From NCBI GenBank assembly GCA_008360955.1, contig LUCM01000247.1, positions 174,196 through 238,195 of the forward strand: a stretch of DNA of 64,000 bases, written 5' to 3'. The notes under the pieces were generated by a model. It did not search any database, was not told where the DNA came from, and worked only from the letters and a program-made list of their open reading frames with translations. Positions 42,801 through 51,199 of the stretch are shown one piece after another. Every line of letters starts with the position of its first letter. Positions within the stretch are counted from its first letter, which is position 1. This DNA is from Fasciolopsis buskii. Lineage: Eukaryota > Platyhelminthes > Trematoda > Plagiorchiida > Fasciolidae. A program made the translations under genes and the position numbers.

Positions 42801-44590
42801 GAAGTGCTTGATGTGTACGAAATTCCGACTGAGGCCGTTTTCATCTTTCCCTTCTTCGTCGATAATATGGAAGTTTCCAGTCATTTTCTTATGAGGTTTG
42901 GTGGATAGTAATTGTCTTGTAAGATGTCATTTAGACGTCTTAGTCCTCATATATGTTCGGTTCCATCACTACACTGCTTTTTAACTCTGTTGGCTGGCGA
43001 GGAAATAAGTGTCCATTTCGCGCATTGTGGATGAGCTGTACCGAAATTCAAATACTTATCCGATTATGTGGGTTTTCTGTGAATGCTCACAGAGTTCGAA
43101 GTGCATACACGTACTGACAAACATCTGCACACAGACAACTTCACTTCTATTGGCATATGAATGTTTACTTAGTTATTTGATTGTGAAATCCGCTTTGAGA
43201 AGTACTACCTAAGTTAGTCGAAACTTTTGCGAAAAGTTTCTACCAACAAAGAAGTGTCATTAACATTACACCAGTTACAATAGAAACCAGTACATGGCAA
43301 GTCGATTTTTCGATCCACTCTTTACGTTGTTTGGTCCTGATATTTCCATTCTCAATATGTCTACTAACGAAAAGTAGTGCTCCCCACTTTTCCAGTAACC
43401 AAATTTATCAGTTCATAAGTGTCGTCACTTTATAGTTTTAACCTAAATGCTAGTGCATTGTATTCTCGTAAACCTTCAAATTGGTATCAAAGAAATTTCG
43501 AAATGTTACACGGAAAATAATCTGTCTATTAATCCCCATATACTTGTAGCTATTACATTTTCTCTCGCGAAAGACGCACAGCTCCTCGGTTTTTGATGAC
43601 GCTCGCATTGCAACATCCGGTAGCTGGGGGCAGCTGCCTCACTAGTATTCAGTATGCTGACATGATATTACATTAATGTCTCACATGGTCACAACTTTGC
43701 AAAGATCGGAAGTTTCTCTTTAATGTTTTGTGACTCTAATTCCATAAACTTTACCAAACCTTTTTCGAATATTCTGCCTCACTGGCTCAGCTAGTCTCTC
43801 GTTATCTTTCCCGGTCTCTTATTAGAAGACATCAGAATAATTTCCAGATCACATGATTTTCCTTCCGTTTGTAGAGGATTAACGAGATACCTGTTACTGG
43901 GATTCATCACATCCAAACACGATGAAGCCTCCCAGAGACACTCCACAAAAACATTTACCAACCAGTCCAACTCTATGCGCGAACACCCAGCGAAGTACAT
44001 TTCCTCTCTTGTCACTGGCTCTAGTTATAAGCACGTTCATGGCTGTATCCGAGCATACAATTGTTTTGCCGTTCCGTTTCTGGATAAATTCTTGAAGACA
44101 CCATAACCGTAATATTGAAGTTTGAACAAGGCATGGAGTAAACTGACAAAATGTCCTGCGTATTTTTGCTCGCGTTGGAAAGGTGCCTTTTGATTACGCA
44201 AAAACAAAATACTCGACTTTAGAAGTGCATGAAAAATTTGCTTGGTTTGACTGACTGGATGACTAACTGAAAAAGTGGAACTCGAATTATTCCTTGACGT
44301 TCTGTCTTTCTGGATGTCAATCTTACTGACCTGGAATTAACATACATTGCTTTGCCGTACAGAGTGAAAAAATATGAAAACACAATTTTATCTCCTCTTC
44401 TTTGCAGATTCATCGACTGGTTATCGTTGACTCAAAACACAAATTAGAAGGAGTTATATCCTTGTCTGACATTCTTCGCTTTATCGTCCAGTATAAGGCC
44501 GATGAAAACAAAAATACAGAAAATCGCTTGCGCGTACCGACAAACGCGTTGCCTGTCACGTACGGTTTGAAAAACAGGAACCAGAAATAA
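9733..44590 (+). CDS. PRKAG: AMP-activated protein kinase gamma subunit (7 exons, N-terminal exon missing)
   Basis: Regulatory subunit of the AMPK heterotrimer. In this family four CBS motifs form a disc that binds AMP, ADP and ATP and so senses cell energy charge, in cytosol and nucleus. Exons are 9733-9869, 9915-10101, 21022-21203, 28625-28831, 32381-32461, 32946-33020 and 44408-44590. Phases match at every junction and the join gives 349 residues with no gap against the vertebrate gamma subunits as I recall them. Diagnostic stretches are CYDLLPSS, VGMLTITDFI, HRLPIID, YILTHKRIL, MSKSLEEL, IHRLVIVD and VISLSDIL. Introns are 45, 10920, 7421, 3549, 484 and 11387 bp. Vertebrate gamma1 has about 331 residues. 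Here the start codon exon is not found, and the C-terminus runs about 25 residues past the usual end. No frameshift or stop is seen, so the gene looks functional. Confidence 0.93.
9870..9914 (+). other. 45-bp mini-intron in AMPK gamma
   Basis: Begins GTGCGGTAGT and ends TTTATAG. It splits TELS from IQKAFLALV without loss of frame. Very short introns are known in flatworm genomes, but every other intron here is at least ten times longer. Confidence 0.75.
9915..10101 (+). CDS. PRKAG: AMPK gamma exon b (CBS1 core)
   Basis: Phase 0 start after TTTATAG. Encodes IQKAFLALVFNNVRAS and VGMLTITDFIKVL, ending near AKWR with one base carried over. The Arg in NNVRAS aligns with the CBS1 arginine (R70 in human gamma1; in gamma2/gamma3 the same site is mutated in cardiac disease and in the pig RN phenotype). 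The Asp of TITDF is also conserved. The donor GTAAGC begins at 10102. The preceding intron is only 45 bp, far smaller than the other introns of the gene. Confidence 0.93.
10770..11490 (+). repeat. 721-bp direct repeat, copy A
   Basis: Matches 13499-14219 base for base wherever I compared, at a constant offset of 2729; the only differences seen are at 10783 and 10785 near the left edge. The copy ends exactly at the single N at 11491. It contains a head-to-head pair of tRNA-derived SINEs. The near identity means either a very recent duplication or an assembly artefact. Confidence 0.95.
10815..11280. mobile_element. Head-to-head pair of tRNA-derived SINEs (copy A)
   Basis: The left arm (about 10815-11050, minus) and right arm (about 11050-11280, plus) are imperfect inverted copies. 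Each has a tRNA-like head with an A-box-like stretch (GTAATGGCTAAGGCG in the right arm) and a B-box-like GGGTTCGCGTCC, followed by a shared tail with TGCACTGCT, a GATGAAAC-type stretch and GTGCTTCCATG. Read on the minus strand, the third copy at 58 kb resembles a tRNA-Leu with a CAG anticodon loop; this is an inference from an eye-drawn fold. Confidence 0.8.
11491..11491. other. Single-base N at the repeat boundary
   Basis: One N placed exactly after the last base shared by the two 721-bp copies. This is the position expected of a join or unresolved base at a repeat edge. Confidence 0.95.
12894..13116 (+). CDS. Isolated RasGAP-domain exon (SynGAP/DAB2IP/RASAL2 type)
   Basis: Encodes part of a Ras GTPase-activating domain, which speeds GTP hydrolysis on Ras or Rap. 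The acceptor is CTTTCTTTTCATAG; one base completes a codon, then it reads KLRTIFSAVRAQL, HVISACLFLRYLCPAI, LSPSLFGLTAEFP and LRAFTL, before the donor GTAAGT in phase 0. The core FLRxLCPAIxSPSLFGL is the signature of the SynGAP/DAB2IP/RASAL2 group. p120GAP and neurofibromin differ at these positions. The catalytic finger-loop Arg would lie in another exon, which I do not see here. The exon sits alone in an AMPK gamma intron, and its phases (one base in, phase 0 out) do not fit that phase-1 intron, so it cannot be an in-frame alternative AMPK exon. It is either a fragment of another gene or a scaffold misjoin. Confidence 0.85.
13499..14219 (+). repeat. 721-bp direct repeat, copy B
   Basis: Second copy of the block at 10770-11490, with the same orientation and internal SINE pair. 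Left and right flanks of the two copies differ. The RasGAP exon lies between the copies. Confidence 0.95.
13544..14009. mobile_element. Head-to-head pair of tRNA-derived SINEs (copy B)
   Basis: Same inverted SINE pair as at 10815-11280, carried by the second 721-bp block. Confidence 0.8.
14220..21021 (+). other. AMPK gamma intron, AT-rich, nothing recognised
   Basis: Rest of the intron between exons b and c after repeat copy B. Only short chance frames on both strands. No conserved exon, RNA gene or mobile element could be recognised by reading. Confidence 0.6.
21022..21203 (+). CDS. PRKAG: AMPK gamma exon c (CBS2)
   Basis: Acceptor TTTTCCTGTTCCCAG. The first two bases AC complete an Asn codon with the A from exon b. 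It then reads PLICVAPETNLYDAAKTLI, HRYHRLPIIDLEYGN and LYILTHKRILNYLYLN, and ends in phase 0 at the strong donor GTAAGT. The HRLP and THKR motifs, which contribute nucleotide-phosphate contacts in CBS2, are intact. Confidence 0.95.
21204..28624 (+). other. AMPK gamma intron between exons c and d
   Basis: 7.4 kb of AT-rich sequence. The only structured feature seen is the possible SINE near 27.5 kb. Confidence 0.6.
27480..27625 (+). mobile_element. Possible second tRNA-derived SINE family
   Basis: A GC-richer island in AT-rich intron, with CTGAAGGTCGTGGGCTCGG and then ATCTTCCC. This resembles the anticodon arm and B-box of tRNA-derived SINEs whose consensus reads GAAGGTCGTGGGTTCGAATCCC. A weak A-box-like GTGGATGAGGTCG precedes it, and CAGACGCCCTCTGGAAAATAAT follows. 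No second copy is seen in the window, so the call is tentative. Confidence 0.4.
28625..28831 (+). CDS. PRKAG: AMPK gamma exon d (CBS2-3 linker and CBS3)
   Basis: Phase 0 in and out. I chose the acceptor ending at 28624 (TTTGTAATTATCAG) over a second AG at 28642, because the extra 18 bases encode RNILPQ and exactly fill the linker seen as ITEFPKP in vertebrates. The exon continues DTFMSKSLEELRLGTY, ALRLLVKHQVSCLPVVD and VELYAKFDAF. The KFD motif is conserved. Where human gamma1 has HRVSALPVV this protein has HQVSCLPVV, replacing an Arg in the CBS3 strand. The donor is GTAAGT at 28832. Confidence 0.94.
28832..32380 (+). other. AMPK gamma intron between exons d and e
   Basis: 3.5 kb, AT-rich, short chance frames only. 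Confidence 0.6.
32381..32461 (+). CDS. PRKAG: AMPK gamma exon e (CBS3 end)
   Basis: A 27-codon, phase 0 exon between TTTGTATCAG and GTAAGT. It encodes NLAVTRTYHDLDATIYSALA, then FHRENRD. This aligns with the vertebrate segment INLAAEKTYNNLD...ALQHR. The open frame runs on past the donor into the intron to a stop at 32596, but the strong donor and the next exon make splicing at 32461 the better reading. Confidence 0.9.
32946..33020 (+). CDS. PRKAG: AMPK gamma exon f (start of CBS4)
   Basis: A 25-codon exon without ATG. It lies between the acceptor CTTAACCGTTCACAG and the donor GTGAGT, in phase 0 on both sides. It reads RYPRPMTCHRTTTL and RCVIERIVNSG, matching the vertebrate pattern C-x4-T-L-x2-I-I-x-R-L-V that leads into VHRLVVVD. 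It fills exactly the gap between exon e and the last exon. Confidence 0.88.
33395..33422. repeat. TCA/TGA triplet tract at the LINE 3' end
   Basis: Reads ATCATCACC(ATC)n on the + strand, which is a GAT/TGA tract on the LINE's own strand just past its ORF. RTE-type elements typically end in short 3' microsatellites instead of poly(A), so this is taken as the element tail. Confidence 0.7.
33492..34465 (-). pseudogene. 3' part of LINE ORF2: RT YxDD box and C-terminal domain
   Basis: Continuous frame. It begins around KLCDLDYTDDVACLFEF, where YTDD is the RT active-site box (YADD in relatives), and continues with SKCKLLLKDW, VYYIAVQSVILYSCQAWSIR, LEVFDHRYLRSMARIGF, RLRWLGRVLHL and KKPRGGQQMTWENGMRKC. 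These match the well-known C-terminal domain of trematode APE-RT elements. About 290 codons are open from the first ATG, so this end is the best preserved, although the upstream RT is broken. Confidence 0.88.
35351..36346 (-). repeat. LINE endonuclease segment, good copy of a duplicated stretch
   Basis: About 996 bp that recurs immediately downstream. The first part (35351-36094) reappears at about 36362-37235 with many single-base insertions. The last 252 bp (36095-36346) reappear unchanged at 37261-37512. This copy carries the AGDFNAQVG motif on the minus strand. Confidence 0.85.
36347..37512 (-). repeat. Indel-rich duplicate of the LINE endonuclease segment with gap
   Basis: Repeats 35351-36346 almost colinearly. 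For example, AATTTCTGTTCACAGCTG becomes AATTTCTCGTTCACAAGCTG, and the tract TATATATATA appears where the first copy has none. The errors are dominated by one-base insertions. After 25 N the text returns to perfect identity with the first copy. Deleting 36347-37512 would restore the endonuclease order, which argues for a gap-filling artefact. Confidence 0.8.
37236..37260. other. Assembly gap (25 N)
   Basis: A run of 25 N between the indel-rich duplicate and the exact 252-bp duplicate. Confidence 0.99.
38171..44407 (+). other. Rest of the last AMPK gamma intron
   Basis: Apart from the GC-rich segment near 39.4-39.97 kb, this holds AT-rich sequence with short frames. The longest (41716-42117, 133 codons, basic) resembles no family I know and lacks convincing flanking splice sites. 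Confidence 0.5.
39400..39965 (+). other. GC-rich unclassified insert-like segment
   Basis: Composition rises well above the surrounding AT-rich intron. Two overlapping frames are open, the longer (39647-39928) containing FTREHFERRSGRVTES, LKTLTPEQAEAFGG and a Cys-rich end. An AATAAA lies at 39953-39958. This looks like the 3' end of an inserted retro-sequence, but no known element is recognised. Confidence 0.3.
44408..44590 (+). CDS. PRKAG: AMPK gamma terminal exon (CBS4 and stop)
   Basis: After the pyrimidine-rich acceptor CTCCTCTTCTTTGCAG the exon reads IHRLVIVDSKHKLEG, VISLSDILRFIVQYKADENK and a basic, Asn-rich tail to TAA. The His-Arg pair and the Ser-Asp of SLSD, which bind nucleotide phosphate and ribose in CBS4, are conserved. 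The tail past SLSDIL is about 25 residues longer than in human gamma1 and low in complexity. No clear AATAAA signal lies just downstream. Confidence 0.95.
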   Translation: MHRLVIVDSKHKLEGVISLSDILRFIVQYKADENKNTENRLRVPTNALPVTYGLKNRNQK

Positions 44591-47500
44591 GACTCCCAAG
44601 ATGAATACAAGCATAACGTTCCATAAAAATTATCAATGCATTCACTGTAAATAATCCCATACATATGTATCTATTGATCTCTTATTTTTTCACTACCATT
44701 TCTGTGGCCAGATGGCATGACCTTTAGCTTCTACTCGTCACGTATTTGCGACGTGGCCGGCTGATGTTCCCATTTTTTTTCGTCCAGCTAATACAACAGA
44801 TCAGTCCGGTTTATTTTGAACGAAACTTTCATTTACAGTAATCCTGGTTAAAGATAGAAAGCAACGTAATTCACCAAAATGTGGACACATTTTGTTAACT
44901 TCGCAAATCCTATTCAGCGTGGCTTTTAGGCATCTAAAACCGACGAATGACCAAGCAAAAAGATCACTGAGTTTTCCAAGCTATGTCAAATACTTTTACC
45001 TAGGGTGATTTGTCGCTATGAGGAAGATAATAAATTTTATGCCCTGATAAATGGATACAGGGATAGACGAAGACGACCAAGGTCTTCAAACCTAGACGGG
45101 GTGAAGCACGCAGACGATTTTATTTAGGGACAACGGCACTGGTCGGTCGGTCAGTTTGGCTAAATTTAGCATGACAATTTGTTTCCTCCAAGTAAATTTA
45201 TCACACCTGTTTTCCGTAGAAGGCACACACAGACAGTGCACTAATGTGCATTAAGATAGCATTAATAGAGCTGACGGAAATGTAACAGTGGCACAATTTT
45301 TTGACGAAGATTTGCTTGCAAAGCGGTCAACGCATTAGCAGTCACCTAAAGGGATGGAACAGAATAATATTTTAATTTTTGGTAAAATGTGGTTTAGAAT
45401 CCCGTCGAACAGGCAGAATACCGAACGGAACAAAACGATAAAGATATTGACTACCAAACAAGACTAGTAAAACGTACTGCCTATTCATAACCATTTTTAC
45501 ACGCTGTAAAGACAAGACAGATGGTCACGCGTTACAAGTTTTGTATGCAAGAACAACAAAATAAACCGAAGCCTAAAATGCGACCTGCTTGATATTCGAT
45601 GAAAAAACCGAAAATGATGTTAATCCCGGCCGGGGACAGACAGGTCATAAACACAAGCAATAAACTTTTTGTGACAGCGCAAAAGAGAAATGAATGCTCT
45701 TGGTTCGTGAGTCGGATTCATCTGATTAAAGAAGCGGAAGTTACCTTAAGCACCTTGTAGCATTTTCTGTAGGCAAGTGGAAATCCCCTTGGTCTACGAG
45801 CTTCAAAATGCGACTGAGGGGTAATGAGAAAGGTCGACTTTTGTTTATTATCACTAATCTTCTTTAATAATGAAATAACAGTGTACATCCGTTTCAAGTA
45901 AAGGGGACGCGGGCAACTGAGGACTGGCCAATGGGGAAGTTAGCGGGCAGTGGGAAGATACGGCACCGCGACCTACGCGTCCACGCGCCACGATCCTACC
46001 CGCTTGACCATTGCCTGCCTACAAACATGTTGAAAAAGTTTTATCTATTTATATCCTTTTCATTCATCATCGTAGCAGACATTTTGATTATCGGAAATGG
46101 ACCTTGCAGACTTGCGCATCAGGTTGTGCACGTGACCCCGACAGCCACGTTTGTACATTTCGGCTTAAAGCATTCTGCCAACTGTTAAGGGTCTTGTTGG
46201 CCGTTAGCTACACGTCGTTGATTGGCCTACTTTAGAGGCCCCAATTATAAAAACCAGATATACAAAGCCTAAAATTAGAAATCTGCCTAAAAAGTGGGAA
46301 TAACTGCTTGTCGTCCATAACCGTGTGACGTAGAATACCAAGCCAGTACATATCACCGGCAGCCAACTGAAACATGACGCCTCACACGGGGAACTTTCTT
46401 TCTCCTGATGAAATAACTTCCGGTTCATGTGTAAATATGTAATTGCTGCAAGTACGCCCTAAATTGTTATGAATTCAAGGAAAGGGTGCACGTAAATTTA
46501 TACACGTGCATCGATTTTCGGCGATTTAACTTCACATGCAAATAGTAGGAAATCTATATGGATTAAAAACGATCAGCAAAGCTTAGATGAGTGACCGTGA
46601 CAATAAATACGGCGAGGGTGTATCCATAAATAAGCCGGCCAAATGTTTGTGTAATGTGACAACTACGGAAGTGATTCCTCCGTAGAAGGCTTTCCGCCTT
46701 GGAAAGCTTATGGATGCTGGTTGAATTGTAGGGACATCCTGTTCTCGCAGTCAGATTGCCAGAACACTACTATAGTGAACCCCTTTTGCTTGGAGAACTT
46801 AAAGGATAACCCTTGATAATTAGACAAAATTCCGGAACACTATTTGGCGTGGCCTTGCATCTGAGCCAGTACAGCACAGGTGATACAAGTGGCTGTGTTG
46901 GAAATTCTCAGCGGTGGTAGACTCACCGTAATTGGATCAATTCTACATTTGTCAAATCCGCAAACTGTCTTCATTAGGGGGATTAAAATCAAATTTCTCG
47001 GCTGTTAAAAGGTTTTACCTTTGGTTATAAAGCAGTGGCTATACAGTTTTCAATGGTTCAGATTCCGAAGAGCAAATTTCAACCTCGTCATTTAACTTTT
47101 CCGATGTGCTCTAATCACCAAAATGTTTGTGATCAAATTCTTAGTCAACGATATCAAAACATACGCCTTGTCGACTTTACCTGGATTCATGCATGTTTCA
47201 AGTGACTAAATCAAGCTTTAACCCAAAATTTCACCAAATCAAGAAACCCGAATAAACTCTGTATTTTGCGAAATGAGGCACTTGAAGTGACGGTTATTCG
47301 GGAAAATGTCAAAACAGCCAAAGAACAAAATTGGAACAGCTTGTTTATTCCAAACTGTTTTACTTACAATTGAATACGTAGCTTGTTCTAGTAAGCCTCC
47401 AGTAACGAGAAACGACGATGTAATGAGGTAAACTCACATCCTCGTGGAATGAACAATTTGAAGAATAGTCATTCCTACTCATGAAATACTAATGCTTCAG

Positions 47501-50500
47501 CACACGTAAACATTTATGTGCTTTTCATATGTAGACATTCTTTTTTCAGACTTTTAGTGTCACTTAAACTTTCACGTTCCTGAAACACGGAACACAATCA
47601 GTCCGGAATTCTTAAACAGATCGCCTAAGTTACCCTTTCTGCTCCTCTTCTGTCTATTACTATCAATTCCGAACCCGTCTGCAAGCTTAATTTCAAATAT
47701 TTCCCGGTTAAAGAATCACGTGATCCATACTAATTCATCGGATGCCGAAACAACCTATGCCTGACATTTCTGCCTCAAATCCGCTGAACCTAACTGGGTA
47801 ATTTTTGCGTAGCTGCCGTAAAGAATTTTCAGTAGGCTAACATGACGCGTCATTAACTTTGTGATAAATCAAATTCATTTTAGTACGACTGGGAATTCTG
47901 CTCTTTGCGTGTACCCTCAATCTTTCATCTACTGTTCCATCATGTTCGCTTTCAAAAGTTTTTGGCCTTTAATTTCCTCTCAAACCTTCTGCCTGTTCTT
48001 GCAATACGTTGAGGTGTTGCATGGCCTCCGAAATTGTTTCACTTGTTCCATGGAATTTTCATCGTTAAAATTATTTAAGTTTGCCCGTGATTTCATCTCC
48101 CACGTCATATAAACATCTGTCTGTCCACCTTTAAAACGATTAAAATGCTTTTCCATGTCTCATATTTTCAACTATTTTAAGCACACTCCCTATTCAAGTT
48201 ATTCGGCGAATCGGTTCTCTTTACCCCAAATTCTTCCTCATGATTAGGTCCGCTCAATGTTTGAAAGCAGCTCCCCATTTCTTCCACTAAGCACACTCTT
48301 ACACCAAACGTTTAACCGACAATTTTCTCCCCCTTTGAACGTACCAGGGAATGGATTTCTGAGTTATAACCCCTGAATAAACACCCTATTCAGCGCACCA
48401 TTTCTTGCATTTCACTAGGCGAAATGACCCATTCGTTTGTTTCATTCGCCTAAACATCTGCATCGTATCAATGTACAGTGTTGTCCAAAAGCGCAGACGC
48501 AGGAGAAGAAATGCACGAGTTTCAAATTTTGACACTCGCCTCGAAATATTTCTGCTTCCTAAACATTTTTGCCACTGGTTGCAGATTATCCGATTGTGTA
48601 ATTACAATTATCCTCGTTAGATGAGATGTTTAACCGATGTGAGTGTGTGCTGTCTACAGCTGTTTACAAGAGGTATGAAGGACCACGAAACCTGAAACCT
48701 TTTGACCAGCTTCCGGGTTTTTTTTGTATATATGAAGACTATATTCAATAAGCTTAAGATGGTTAGTACATCCTTGTTGAAAGGAAGTCATAAATGGCCT
48801 AAATTAAAAAGGGACCGGTGAAACGCAGAGGAATGTTTCTAATCAAACAAAACTTTCATTTAAACTTTCGTTTTCATTGTACTGAGAAGCCAGCAAGTAT
48901 TTGGTTTTGAAAGTAAAGCTTTGTTTAATATTTACTATACTTGTTTTTATTGTTTTTGATTGTGCGAACCGTTGACGTGAGGCAGAAGATGAAAAAGCAA
49001 AATATGCCATACAAATCTAAGTTCAGGCAAAACTGTTTTGAATAGATTCTGGAAAATGAGTGAACAATCAAAGATCCGCTATTTTCAACTTAACTGATTA
49101 TTCTGATAAATTATCTTCTTATGCCAGAAGTTACAATTTGTTCCTATTTAAATAGCGCTCCGGGGATAAGTTGGCACGGTTTATTTTTATGAGGTGCAAC
49201 GTACAACATGAAACGGTGACTTGCCTTTTAGGGATCTATGAATCACAACCGCGAGTCGAAGGTAAACAGATAAACCTTGCACTTCGGTACTGCTCATCCC
49301 ACTAGAGACCGAATGACAGGGCTCGTGCTACTTTATTTGCTTTATCAATGCGACACTCCGCAGCAGCATCAACTATCTGGTAGATGAAAGTCGCTCGTTC
49401 GACTCTCGCTTGCAGAATCGTATTACTGTTAACAAGACACAAATGTATTCTTCACTGTGTAAAGTAGAGAGCAAAAATGAATTGAGCCAGCGCATCTTAG
49501 GAAAGGCGAATCTATTGAATTGATAACAAATAAGTTGAGTACTTAAACAGATTACTTGCGGTGTGTGAGTCGGGTGGGCCAAAAAAATATATCGGTTGTT
49601 ACCAATCGGAAAAATTTATTCGGAAATCCATGATATTCTGTAGGTCAAAAAGCCAGAAACATTTCACCACAATATGCATATTGCGCGTACTTACCTCTTC
49701 CTCTGTGGTCTTTTGTTTGTGTATATCCTGAAATAAATGCAATTCGATTTAATAAGTTTTGAAGTGTTGAACTTAGTCAGATGGTAAGGTTTTCGACGTC
49801 GGAGAAAGTGATTTGTACAAGTGATCGTTAATACTGGAGTTAGCATTTCAAACTTAAATGTCTTCTTAGCTGTCGGAGCCCACAAATTACCGAAGTATGA
49901 CATTCAACAAGGCACCGCATTACATATCATGAAAGTAGGTGACCTTCATGCTTGGATCGACTCACTGGTTACTTCAATATCGAAACGATATTTGCTAAAA
50001 GGTCCAGTGGTCACGGCGAAATATAAAAAAATATTCAGATAATGGTGAATTAAAATACTCGTACTCGTCAAAACACGCAGCTCCCTCGCTTTTAAAGATA
50101 CACGAAGACAATTCAGAAGGCTCAATCCAAGTCTAAATATTTTTTTAGAAATAACATCTAAAAATGGACAAGAACGGCTTGAAAATGACGTGCGGATTTA
50201 AAACGATTTCCAATCAGTTTATGTTGTGATCCGAACTGTCTGCGGTACAGTTTGAGATTTCGCACTAATTAGCCTAACACATCCGCGCACTGGTTTTGTC
50301 TGATTCGCAAAATCATTTAATCAGAGGGACCAAAATTAAGAAGAATGACTTCAAAATAATTAGCTGAACAGCATTATAGAAGAAGAATGATTTCTAATAC
50401 AAGACCTCACCGACTCCCGCGCTGGACCCTATCATCTGTAATCTCTAACTAACTCCTGGAGACGTCATGAATGCCACCCTAATAGTCTGATTGGACCTAC

Positions 50501-50710
50501 ACTAGCCACTCCAATGGTTAAGATTCCATACCTTCTACCTTGTCACCGACTAGCCACCTCGACCCATTTTCCAAGCATTATCGGTCTCGGAGACAGTGTA
50601 CAACTAGACAGTCGACCCATGGGCATGCACAAAACAAGTCTCAATCACCTTAATTTATTCTGTTGTGAATACTGAATCCTAAAAGCTAGTACTTCTGCTT
50701 AACCTGTCAG
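44591..50710. other. Intergenic or intronic DNA after AMPK gamma
   Basis: No recognised exon. A gene ending at 50972 would need upstream exons here or further 5'. One weak candidate near 49869-49934 (acceptor AAATGTCTTCTTAG, donor GTAGGT) could not be placed in frame. Confidence 0.4.
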
Positions 50711-50972
50711 TTTCTCACAAAATTATCCCCATATTCTGTTAACACAACAAGGGGAACATTATTCACACATCGAAAGTCTTCGCGTATCTGATCTGAGCCA
50801 TATGGGAGTACCAACTCCACTTCTGCTGCGTAAACTTGGATTTTTGGAGATAAACGGATGCAGCCCCGATCTCACAGATGCATTAGTGATGAATGTCACT
50901 CAAGCCTTAACCAAGCACGAAGACACTTCATCCAATATACGACTGCCAGATGAGATTCAGCTACCCCAGTGA
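50711..50972 (+). CDS. Unrecognised coding-like terminal exon (86 residues)
   Basis: Acceptor ACTTCTGCTTAACCTGTCAG. One base is followed by 86 open codons to TGA, with no early ATG. It includes HILLTQQGEHYSHIESLRVS, MGVPTPLLLRKLGFLEING, SPDLTDALVMNVTQALTKHE and RLPDEIQLPQ at the end. The composition is balanced and helix-forming, with conserved-looking Leu/Gly spacing, unlike the Phe/Cys-rich chance frames around it. I do not recognise the family. It reads as the last exon of a + strand gene starting somewhere in 44.6-50.7 kb, but I could not find a partner exon with a matching phase. Confidence 0.5.
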
Positions 50973-51199
50973 ATGGATCTACCCACCTAACCCAGTTTTT
51001 CCCTTCAAGAACAATCTATCCTTGCAATGGCATTTCACAATTACAATGTGCAAAGAGTATTCCAAATATATTGACACTGTCGTTCAGACAAGCGAAAAAG
51101 TTAAACAGGTCCTCATTTATTCATGCAACATGGTCAAACATTCTACTTCAAAGCGTTCTGTGTCTGAGTAAGTGCCAGTGTCGCTGATCCCATTTAAGG

